Made by a program: the position numbers and the translations under genes | Part shown: positions 53,711 through 64,000 of the stretch, piece after piece | Layout: the number at the start of each line of letters is the position of its first letter | How positions within the stretch are numbered: the stretch's first letter is position 1 | Notes under the pieces: generated by a model | The model's input: the letters and a program-made list of their open reading frames with translations, nothing else | Told to the model about the DNA's origin: nothing | Databases searched by the model: none | Origin: Morinoia aosen | Taxonomy: Eukaryota > Arthropoda > Malacostraca > Amphipoda > Talitridae | DNA: 64,000 bases | Direction: 5' to 3' | Assembly: GCA_030386875.1 (NCBI GenBank) | Contig: CM059567.1 | Span: 58,760,020-58,824,019, forward strand

Positions 53711-54499
53711 TAGAGAAGGATGAACTTTTACTTCTAATATCCATGTTATGGCCTAATTTGTGTATTTTTAAAGCGTGATATATTTTCTGATATTTAAAGT
53801 TGTGGGATGAATAGGTTTTCATGGAACACATTTAACATGCTTCTGTGCATGTGAAGCCTTGGTCCCATAAGTTGTGTAAAATAATGCGTTCTTTTCATTC
53901 ACGAAATTCCCTATTCATATATGTTTTACTGATATAATTTCTTCACTTGATCGTGACATCTTTAGTTTTACTTATGTAACTTTCGACTGATACTGCGTTC
54001 ACAAGAGTTGAAAGAAACAAACACCTGTACATATGGTAGTAACGTTCGAGTTTTTTTTTCGTACATGAAAACAAAGCGAATGCATTAAAAGTACAAATTT
54101 CTCGTTCAAAATCTTTTTTAAATATTCCCATATTCAGAGACTGTCCACTGACTCATGGAATCATTCCTGCATATCGTTTAAAAGCGTCCGATAAATTCTT
54201 TCCTCAGCTGACGATGATGACATATACGGAAAGATAGGAATATACATTACCATCAAAGCTTCAATTTGAATACGAGCCATAGCGCAACTCACGGTGACGT
54301 CATGCCCACGAGAGATTTTTGTAACTGGCTTCAGTATCCTTTTTTCATGACTTGTTCTTCACGAGGTTGAGTGAGCCGCGCTCTATTGGCAAAGTATTAT
54401 CGCTCAGCGTGTTTGGACACCGCTGAGATGCTCCTTTCTTCTTGTTCGTGTATTGGTCTTGGTGAGTGATTGAATGCTTCATGTTCGTTATGTATTACT
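53711..54499. other. No gene; CRE and CCAAT near 54295-54389
   Basis: A perfect TGACGTCA lies at 54295-54302 and a reverse CCAAT box CTATTGG ends at 54389. Otherwise nothing seen. Confidence 0.4.
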
Positions 54500-54610
54500 G
54501 GGCATGCTTCAGTGTGTGTTACTGAGCTTGCTTCAGTATGTGTTACTGAGCATGCTTCAGTGTGTGTTACTGAGCTTGCTTCAGTGTATGATACTAAGCA
54601 TGCTCAGTGT
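54500..54610. repeat. 24-bp tandem repeat, about four and a half copies
   Basis: GCATGCTTCAGTGTGTGTTA or GCTTGCTTCAGTATGTGTTA recur at 54502, 54526, 54550 and 54574, with a shortened last copy. Confidence 0.92.
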
Positions 54611-57409
54611 AAGCATGCTTTAAAAACATGCTTAACACTTTGACCGCAATTGGTTGAACTTAAGTTGATTATTCAACTTAATTTTAAAGTAAATTGCAGT
54701 AAGCAATTTTTAAAGTAGCAAACATTAACTGGATCGTGCCTTTATTTAGCTTTAATTATTTATGAAAGTTGAGTAGGTGACTACTGGTCGGTTAGCAGCA
54801 ATATCAAAATCTCCTCCGTGGCCACCGCTGCTGCGCGTTACGGTCTAAGTGTTAAGGCCAGAAGGCAGACACATGCAACACCATTGTTTTTTCTAAGCAT
54901 TTCATTGTTGTATTTCTCAGTTAACTCCACTTCAGCTGCGCGAACCGTAAGCTTTATTTCTTGCGCATTCCTTGAGGTTAACTAGTGTAGATTGCTCACG
55001 TTGAGATGCATGTTTTGGGAATGCATAATCATTAGTTGCTCAGTATCTTTCTTGTCATTCCTCGTCACAATAATTCGCCAGTTACTTCGATTTGAGTTGT
55101 TGTGTTCAAGTGGAGTTGCTCGAGCTGCAAAAATTGCACTTCAAGTACTTAGTAATAATCGGACATCGAGACTATCGGCTGACTTATTTTATGGATTTAA
55201 TAGGCTTCACCATGATGTTCACTGTTTTTATTTCAAACACAAAGGTGTGACTATGAAAAGTATTTCAATGAAGGATTGCTCTGAAAGTGATTTTATGGGA
55301 GGATCATTGCTGTGAAGTATCTCTAGTTGTCTGATGTTATTGATAACTTAATCTTACGTAACTCTCTAATCGTTTTGCTGTGTTAATGGTTTCATACGTA
55401 ACTCTTTAATCATATTACTGTGTTAATGGTTTCAACGCTAGTCATAAACTGATCTGTTAAGGAAACTGAATGCATTTTCAGCAAACCTTCACCGAATTTT
55501 TTACAAGTTTTGTAACCATTTTGGTTAGACTAGATGTTAGTTACCGCCTCCCTAATCATTTAAATGTTAAACTCGAATGCGTCCCTCTACGACCACCAAG
55601 ACAGACTGCTGGCTGCGTCCTTGGATAGAACACAGGCCGAAAATGGTGGCGGTCTGAATTTAACTTCGGGTGCTTCAAGGATGCAAATTATTCGCATCCA
55701 TTTTTATTTTCAGCAGATGTGGTATTCGAAACAATGGACACCGTTTGTGATATTTTTCTATTTTGTGGTATTTCTCATTCATAGAACAATGATGTGCAAA
55801 AGAAATATTTCTTGGCTCATGAAAGATGTTGGCAATATAGAGCAGATTTAATCTTTGACTTTATAACTCACGGAAGAAGATTTTCAGTCCGTCCGCCCCC
55901 AGGTTTGGCTCTTCAGAATATAAGAATGTATTGGCTTAAAACACATAATGCGTTCCTTATATATTTTTAGAACAGCTGCTCCTGGCTATTCAGTTTGGAA
56001 TCTCTGTATCTTTTACAATTACGGCCTTTAAAGTTTTGAGAATAATAAAACGCACGAATTTTCTTTTTTTTGGCTTAATTTAGCTATGTAGAATTTTATT
56101 ATCAACTTTCAAAGGAAGTAGAATGCACAAAGGTTTTTATGTGCTCATTTTCATAGATAACATGTGAAGAAAGAATATCCTAATCACCTGTGAAAATCAA
56201 CTGTGCTAGACGTCCTGTTTCAGTTGTATGGTGAAGAAGGCAGGGCGCTTGAAAGAGTGAATGACTTTTTCTAAAAAGCGATAATGATTTTACACGCTGA
56301 TAGATAATAAAATTTTACTTATATAGTGTCACTGTAGTCTAAGTATTCTTCCATCGCATAGGTAGTGCACTGACTTACATTCCTAATACTTACCCCTACG
56401 TATTGGCTGCTTTACTCAACGCTCATCTCTACTAAAAAATTGTGTATGAACAGAAGTTTGCTTGGAAAATGTTACTGTATATGAATATATTTCATGTGCG
56501 CTAGATCTGTGAGAATTCACAGTTCTGCGTTTTGATGTACTCGTAGGAATTGGTACAGTAAATAAAGCCATCCAACAGCCAGTCATCGACACCCGCTACT
56601 CGGGATATCCCAGGTCCGCAGCACGTAAGGCAAGAAAGCATTGTTCCAACAATGACATCATTGACTGATGCAGTTCCGGGTAAATTTCACAGTGATGTGC
56701 AAGGTTTATTTTTATTTGAGATTCCAAATCTTCTTCATATTAACACTGCATGCGCTAAGAATTGGTGTATTTTTGTATGGTGGGAAGTACCTGTGCATTC
56801 TGCTCTTAGTTGGCCTGTTTCTGGGGCAAAATTAGCATGCGTAAGAGTGCTCAGGAAAAGCCTGACGGCTCACTAGCACGCTCAACACTGACTCAAAACC
56901 TGTCTTAATGGAACTAATGCCCACGTTTTTTTATATTTGAGCATAAGCTTCGTTACGAAATTCGGTTGGTCTTTCGCTGTATTTCTACGCTTTTGCATTT
57001 TGAGTTTTGGCTTTATTTACATGCGAGACAGTTTGTGCATTTCTTTACGGGGTTTTTATTTTTCATTTTCTTCGTATGCGTTCAGTTTCTAAAATCCTTA
57101 AAGTCAGGGAAGACAACTCAAGCCCATGGGGACTACAATTTTGATACAATTTGTTGACACGTTGCCTTACATCCAAGCAATATACGTGAGCGAGCCCAAA
57201 GTTATCGGAATTATGGAAGGTTAGATGACGAATAGTTCAGTTTCTTTTTGTGTGTTGGGTTAAAAATGTTAGCTGTTTGTTAACTTGAGGGTCCAACGTG
57301 GGTACACGCTTATTCTATTACTTTCACTTGAAAAGTGAATGAGAAAATGTGTGGTGTGATCCACGATCATACGCGCTTTATCTGAGTCTAGCTGGCCAGA
57401 CGGGATGTG
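54611..57409. other. No gene recognised; 42-bp duplication at 55355-55440
   Basis: TACGTAACTCTCTAATC and TACGTAACTCTTTAATC start two copies ending TGTGTTAATGGTTTCA. Frames at 54992-55315 and 55564-55851 match nothing I know. Confidence 0.45.
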
Positions 57410-57625
57410 TAAAATTGTCCGGTCTTCTTCACAAAATATCAGCGAGTATCACCTTTAAATTTGTCTGTCCTGCTTCACCAAATATCAGCGATTATCACTG
57501 ATAAATTATGCTGTCCTGCTTCACTAAATATCAGCGAGTATAACCTCGAAATTATCCAGTCTTGCTTCACCAAATAACAGCGAGTATCACGAATAAACTG
57601 CCCTGCTTCACCAAATATCGGTAAG
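57410..57625. repeat. About 48-bp tandem repeat, five copies
   Basis: CTGCTTCACCAAATATCAGC followed by GAGTATCAC and a short variable AT-rich piece. Confidence 0.92.
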
Positions 57626-58489
57626 TGCCACTAGTGGCGCCAATTGAAAATATAATGTCCGAAAGACAGTTTTGAAGCTTATTTGTTTCTTCAGGATTCA
57701 TCATAATCGTAATGTCATGAGTTGCAATTAGTATAAATTTAAAGTTATTGGCCATAGTTTGTTGCCGGTGATCTTGTTCTGCTGCTTTTCCAATAACAGA
57801 AATTATTTCATTAGGAAATTTCTTACGAAATTTCGTTCACTCTTTACTCTCCTGACATTTCATGTTTACTTAACGCGTTGTCAAGTCAAAGATTTTACTT
57901 CCCCTGCTGCTACGTTCGAAACAACAACTACAATTGTGAACTGAAGCAGCGATTACGGTTTGGTGTTCACCATTATATATCTGTGTGTTGCGTCGGACAG
58001 AACCTCTCCGAAATTGCAATTCTTTGTGCGTAAATTCAAAAGCTGTAGCTCGTAGGTTATTATACTTTCAAGTGTTGCTGTTTGTGGTTTCTGGTAAAAA
58101 CTAAAGCTGCGACACGTCCGCGTCGTTTAGATGTCACAATTTGAAGTCTTTCTCTGCAGCTCGACACATCTGCAATATAAAGTTCTGACGCACCCAAACT
58201 TTGGTCATGGCGCTTCCAAGTCTCCTTCTTGTGTAACAATAAAATAGCTAACACTACAAGCAAAAACTAAGCACCGTGTCATTTATGTGCTTTTTAATTG
58301 TTGTTAATCGTTCATTATATGTGGACACAAATGGAATAACAAGGCGCTAAGATCGCCTTGTTGCGCCAAAGGGCGTGATTTTAGTCCCAATTATTGTGAA
58401 GTTGTTGCTGCTCTCCCCTGGCTCAGGTCTGCAGCGGACCGTGCCGGCTGAGCAGGCCTCTAATTCCGCCTCACAATTTCACTGCACGC
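57626..58489. other. No gene recognised
   Basis: A minus-strand frame at 58060-58263 (67 codons) has even codon use but no family match. Nothing else seen. Confidence 0.4.
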
Positions 58490-58895
58490 TTCACTTGCCC
58501 CCGCGTCTTGTGATCAGTTGCCCCGCGTTTTGCGTTGAGTTGCTCTCTTCAGTTGCCCCGCCTTTTTGTGTCCAGTTGCACTTTTCAGTTGTCTCCGCGT
58601 GTCTTGTGTTCAGTTGTCCCGCGTTTTGCGTTCAGTTGCCCCCGCGTGTCTTGTGTTCAGTTGCCCCGCGTTTTGCGTTTAGTTGCTCCCTTCAGTTGCC
58701 CCTACGTTTTTTGTTCAGTTTCACTTTTCAGTTGCCCCTGTGTTTTGTGTTCAGTAGTTCAGTTGCTCCCTTCATTTGCCTCCGCGTTTTGTGTTCAGTT
58801 GCTCTTTTCAGTTGCCCCTGCGGTTTGTGTTCAGTTGAGTTGCCCTCTTCTTGTGTTCAGTTTACTTGTCTCCTTCAGTTGCCCTGGTTCGTGTC
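58490..58895. repeat. Degenerate GTTCAGTTGCCCC minisatellite
   Basis: TTCAGTTGC followed by CCCGCGTTTTGCG or TCCCTTCAG recurs some fifteen times with varied spacing. The two overlapping plus frames (192 and 137 codons) give Cys/Phe/Leu/Val-rich strings caused by the repeat. Confidence 0.9.
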
Positions 58896-59235
58896 TTGTG
58901 TTCTTGAGGCTCACCAAAAATTGTCTTCTCATCTTACACTGTATTTGACTTAATTTCCATCAACAATTTTGCTTGCCAAAATATGAGATGCTTGTTATTT
59001 CTGATCTTTATTTTACCCCTGAGAATTGTGTTCATTTTATTCTCTTAAGCTTGAATTTAAAGACGTTTGAAGATAGTATTTGTCACTATGGCGATCTAGT
59101 TACCCATTACATTTTCTTTGCTTGTTGATGCATCGTTCGTGCGACGACTCAAGGTATTGAAATTTACATTTTTCATTGAATTTTTTTCTGTAGCATCTTA
59201 TGCCAAAACGGAGATCATGAATGAAACTCTGTAGT
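58896..59235. other. No feature recognised
   Basis: AT-rich spacer between two repeat arrays. Confidence 0.4.
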
Positions 59236-59705
59236 TTCCGACTGTTATTGCCGTTAAAGTCATTTTATTACGATTTTGACGTCTCTGATGTTGCTTTAGT
59301 TAAAATGGAATTCCTTTCACTTCTATTCTCTTCCACAAAAATGAGTGTCAGTTGTATTACGCTTTCAATCTCCATGATATTGCTGTATTTAGTACATTAT
59401 TTCTTTTATCCTTATCATTTCATTCGAATATCAATAACGATTTTAATTACGATTTTGTACTCTCTGATACTGCAATAGTTAGTATAAAACTCATTTTCTC
59501 ATCATCTTTTCATTCACAGGTCAGTACAGATTTTATCACGATTTCGACACCCCCGATATGGCTACAGTTAGTGCATTATTATTTTCTTCAATATCTTTTC
59601 ATTCGCAGATCAGCGCCGATTTGATTACGGTTTTGCCCTCCCTGATACCGCTATAGTTAGCATAAAACTCATTTCTTCATCATTTCTTCATCTTTTCATG
59701 CACAG
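59236..59705. repeat. About 115-bp degenerate tandem repeat, four copies
   Basis: TACGATTTTG, (T/C)CTGAT, a phrase like GCTATAGTTAG, then AAAACTCATTT or ATTATTTTCTTC and TTTTCATTC recur in order four times, well diverged. Confidence 0.85.
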
Positions 59706-62700
59706 GACAGTGCCCTAAAATTTCATTCGCTGCTCTAAGCGAGCCTTTCTGACAGCGCTCAGTTGGAGATCCACAGTTCCGAGGGTGTACCCGCGATGAA
59801 TAAATCCTGTGGCAATTTACCATTAGGAGCGATAGCCATGTTGACTTGGTGTAGTACCTGCTATTTATGTCTTCTCAGACTAACAGTACGCTAACTCGAC
59901 GCGTGTACCCTGGCTTAATGCGCACGTTAAGGCTGGCTGACGCGAGCTTCTCTAAACGTAACACTCCATAAAATGGAGAGAAAATATTTCTTTAAACATT
60001 CGGCTCCACATTTCTCCTGTGAGTTCCTTTCTTTATGGATCTGCTCGTGTTTCACTATTGTTATTCTGGGCTTCTTTTTGTTTCCTAACCAGGTTTATTT
60101 CGAGGTCTCTATTTTGAAGTTTGCGGAGTGTTTTGTTTCGCTACTCTTTCCTCAGCGAAATGCTCCTGTGGTTGAAATTTTCAGTACCGTCTCGTAAAAC
60201 CGCCGTATATTTTTTTGGTTTCAACTATCAAAGAACTCATCCGTAGAAAGCGTTGCAAAAGTTCATGCCCTGCAACATTTTCGAAACACTTGATTTTTGA
60301 AATGTAACTGCTTCGTGATTAATTTTGAAGCTGTCTTTCAGACTCCAGCTGAACTTTCCAAATCCGTTCACTTTTATTTTTTTTGGCGTATCATAAGCCC
60401 TCGTGCTTCTTCTAAGTTTCAATTTTCACAATGACGCTGACCTTTGTTTATCTGCTAAGTTTCATTTTTATATTCATGTAAAATTCGGTGTATCTGTTCA
60501 ATTCAATTTATTGACTTTATTTTGAAGAATTGCTTTCAAAGTCCCAAATAATATCGCATCAACGATATAGGATTGTGTGTTTTAAATGTGTTTGAACCTG
60601 CATCAAGTATCGATTGGTAATGGCAACAAAATCTACAACGTAAGTTGTGCATGCTTCAGCATACCTAACTGTTAATATATTCGAGTCTCAATGAATCTGT
60701 ATGAGCAAAATATAATGTATCCTAGAGCATAAGCGTTTCTTGAATCAGAAGTACGTGATGTAGTGGCACTGCAAGCAGAACGGATATCTCGTTTTCTCCA
60801 AGTTCAGATTGCGGAGAAAACTTCCATAGTCTCGTTAATTTTCCGCCACATCAGCCATCAACTATTCTTATTTCCAGTCTGTAGAGCACCTTTTTATAGC
60901 AGCACTTTTCTCGTCTGGAGTATCACTTGATGCGGTCAGGAGGACAATCTCTATCAATTCTAGCGTCAGAGCTCGGCGTTAAGACTACCTCTGTTAATCT
61001 CCCTAGGGACATACCTGTCTTTTGTGTGGATAATGACTTTGTTTTGTTGAGTTGGGTGAGAGGCTTCTAGGAAGGCCCTTTTACCTGGGAAGATCCTTCG
61101 CTCTGTCACCTCTGTTTCTGAGCTTCGCTCTACTTTTCGTTTAAGAAAAGGACATAAAAAGTTGTGAGTCGGGGCCCGGGCGAGTTTGTTTCACTGGTGT
61201 TTTGGACGGAGCTTTTCTGCTTCCTAAATGGGACTGAAGGTTGTTTTTACACGGCTGGTATTTAACGCTATAGTGCTTTGTTTTTTAGGAATAACAATAA
61301 TAGAAGAATTTTGGTGCAATTGTACCAATAGGGTAAAGTGAAGACGGTGGATATTTTTTAAAGAGTAGATAATAATTTTACTTTCGGAAAATAGCGTGAC
61401 AAACTCTCAATTTTCAAATAATATCTGATGCTCACAGGTGTCAATTACAGAATATTATAGCTTTACACAACAGGTGTCTCTAACACTGTATACGTTTCAT
61501 TTCAAATAACCTTATTTCTCATTCATATTTGTACTTTGAAGCCCAAGGCACGCCTTTTTCTCCTCATGACTCCTTCATACGGCTGCAGTACCGCTACACC
61601 ACAACAGTTCTCTTAAGAGTTCGTCAGATTTACGGTGAAATAAGCGTGCAGATGCCGTTTGCATTGCTACATTGACGCGACTATAGCTTACACACTATTT
61701 GTGCTACGACGATAACTCCGGCGCCTCTGCAAGCGAGGCTGTAAACGGTCTTACGATCGTAATCTCGTGGCGGGTACATTACTCAACGTCTCTGCATTTC
61801 TCCTGCCAGCCTCCGTGTCTCTCCGCCTAACTGCTGCGCCTTACCGGCGATTACATTTCTGGCTGCGACCGCCGGAGTTTCCGAGGTTTCTGTATCTGCA
61901 CTTTCGGATAGTGAGTGGAATAACTTTTGGAATGCGCGTTGCGGCGAAAGAATGAAGTATTCTGCTAATCCTCATTGAGGATTAATCGGATTGATTAATG
62001 GTTAGTGTGTTCTGGCATCTAGTTATCAGACGACACGCGATACACACACGCCGCAGTATTGGATATACGCGACTGTCGTCAATACTTTATCTGCTGCTTC
62101 ATTGTTGCATTTTTGTCTCATGCATACCTAGGAATGTTCCTTCCTTCGCTGAAATTTTCTTCGAGTGGATACACGTTTTTTGATTTTTGTTGAATATCAA
62201 TATTTTCTTGTGTTATTTTTTCGATGATAGTTAATATCAGTTAAAACAGTGAAAGGACTCCATGAGGAAAAGTGTGAGGAAGCTTCGAATAATCATATGC
62301 GCTATCATATCATACGGTAGTGTTTAGCACCGGTACAAACCGTATATTATTTCTAGAGTGCCTAAAATTATTTTATAGACCTCTTATCACGCGCAGGTTT
62401 GAAGAAATTTATTCTGTGGAATTCAAAAATGAATCGTAAAATATAATAATTAAGGTGTGCAAATTCTGGAACAAAAACATTTATCCGTCGACCTTCGGTG
62501 ATGCGAAGCGTAGGAACATATTTTTTTGCACCTCGCCCAATCCTTCACGAAACAGACCTAAATCGCGACACGGAATTAAACAATGCAGGTACCAGTCTCC
62601 TGTTTGGGGTTGATCAGACGCCCTATAAGCCGAGGGAGCATCTGGCAAGGCCCAACAACAGAAGAGCGACATTGTTGTCAAGGTAAAATAGTCCGAAGTT

Positions 62701-64000
62701 GGTTAAAAGCAATCTTGCTGCAGCTCGATCTGGCCCCGCTTGTTCCTCTCCTCTTGCTGTCACTTTCACTCGGCCGTGTTTGCCTTGTAAAAATGGACTG
62801 CAGTATTGCCAGCCTAAGGAGTTAGGCATACTCTCGACGCTCGCTGAGATATGGAGCCTTTGACTGAGACGGCGGTCTAGCTTGTCTCTCGTATGTGGAG
62901 ATGGAAATGCTGGGTCTTGGACTTTCATGTTCTCTCAGATGACTTATGGTTTAGGCCATGATTTATAATCAATCCGTTGCTTTGCTGTCATTTCTTTGCC
63001 TTGGCGATGAAGGTGCTTTGTCTTGTACTTTCATGCTTTTTGCGATTAGCTGTGGCTTTGTCAACATCCACTCGGTTGAAAATGTTCATCATGCCGTTGG
63101 GTAAGTAGATTATTAAAGTATTCTCTTTTTATACACTTGCTTTTTCACTGCACTGGAGTAGAGTCAATTCATTTATTCTCAAATTTCAATTTTTCGTACA
63201 TACTTCCACGAAATACCCGGGTGTAGAAGATGGTTGGCTGAGAGTTCTGGCTAGATCAATACTTGACTGACAATAGAACAGTGTTAATTCGGTTCTTAAA
63301 AATACATCGTGGAATAAGCGTACATATTACTTTTTAGCATACCTACTTTTGAGTGATTTCGTACGAATGTGTTCTAACACGGAGAAAAATATGCCTGTTC
63401 GAAAGACTAGATTGTTTATATTTTGTTTTGGAGAAAATTCAAGTTGGTGTGATATTTAAAATCAATGTGTGACTAAAATTGGTGATATGTGCTCACTATT
63501 GCATTGTTTAATACCATCAAACCCCTGAGCTTTAGTGATTCTCAGAGCGATTCTCTTGATATTCTTTGTGCGCTTCGAAGAGCTCGTCCCGAACACCATT
63601 CTGTCCCTCGCTCCGGCTCTCGTAGCGGTTGTTCTTTATTGCTCTTCAACAAACTTCTCATGCGCTTTAAAAATGAATCTTAAGTCGATTACTCTTAGCA
63701 CGCCTCTCAGGCCTCAGCGTTGTTTTATTTTAGCAAAGTAAGCGCTCTCTGCAGTACGTTATCAAGTACAGCTGAAATTTGAGCTCTGCCTTGGCCCAAA
63801 TTATTTTTATCTTAACTCAGGGCGGTGTGTTTGCAACGCATCCTCAACTTATACCAGTAAGCAAACTTAACTGCCAAAAATAATTCATCATCAAAAAAGT
63901 CCCATTTGTTTTAACGTTTGCTACAAAGCTTAATAAGTTTGGTAAATCGAGGAGCTGAACCAGAGTATTTTTTGAATAATATTTAATTAGATTTATAATT
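59706..64000. other. No gene recognised to the right edge
   Basis: About 4.3 kb of mostly unique sequence. GC-richer islands at 61730-61900 and 62490-62900 have open frames on both strands but no motif I recognise. No tRNA-, rRNA- or snRNA-like sequence seen. Confidence 0.4.

Noticed and set aside
58375-58953. 192-codon Cys/Phe-rich frame
   Set aside because: It is the translation of a degenerate GTTCAGTTGCC minisatellite; two frames give similar strings.
62481-62928. Overlapping frames on both strands in a GC-rich island
   Set aside because: No motif, no splice sites that fit, and similar openness on both strands.

Overview
This window reads as repeat-rich, non-genic DNA from an arthropod-like animal genome. 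I cannot name the species. The clues are an AT-rich background, a Ty3/Gypsy retrotransposon, a Penelope-like element, mariner and hAT transposon relics, and degenerate TTAGG/TTAGGT tracts like the common arthropod telomere motif. I found no host gene that I can name with confidence.

Layout. 0-6.6 kb: a 205-bp tandem duplication, an inverted Penelope fragment and three unrelated tandem arrays (24/72, 66 and 24 bp). 7-9.8 kb: a dispersed repeat, a MITE-like unit and a short array. 11.3 kb: a second Penelope terminus. 13.3-18.2 kb: a 168-bp duplication, a 1-kb array of 61-bp units, a 60/90-bp array open on both strands, and a TTAGG-like tract. 19.1-19.3 kb: a CTCF-like motif and a second copy of the dispersed repeat. 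21.1-22.6 kb: a hAT element nested in another inverted-repeat element bounded by TTAA. 24.4-26.5 kb: a Penelope-like element, with inverted arms and hammerhead-like motifs, inserted into a mariner transposase relic; a 14-bp target duplication makes the order of events readable. 27.2-31.4 kb: a 1.4-kb array of 56-bp units, a coding-like remnant with a poly-A tract, and more minisatellites. 31.7-41.2 kb: a very young, nearly whole Gypsy element on the minus strand with 2,275-bp LTRs and a tRNA-Gly-type primer site. 41.3-50.3 kb: six further arrays (56, about 43, 39, 21, 90 and about 90 bp) and a CCAAT/CRE promoter-like cluster. 50.3-64 kb: mostly plain sequence with smaller arrays and a possible minus-strand exon near 53.5 kb.

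About one sixth of the window is tandem repeat. Nearly every array has its own unit, so this is not one satellite spreading. The best-supported stories are the nested insertions: Penelope into mariner, hAT into a TTAA-bounded element, and a recent Gypsy insertion with matching LTRs. The regulatory motifs (CTCF-like, CCAAT/CRE, T-box-like palindromes) are sequence matches only.
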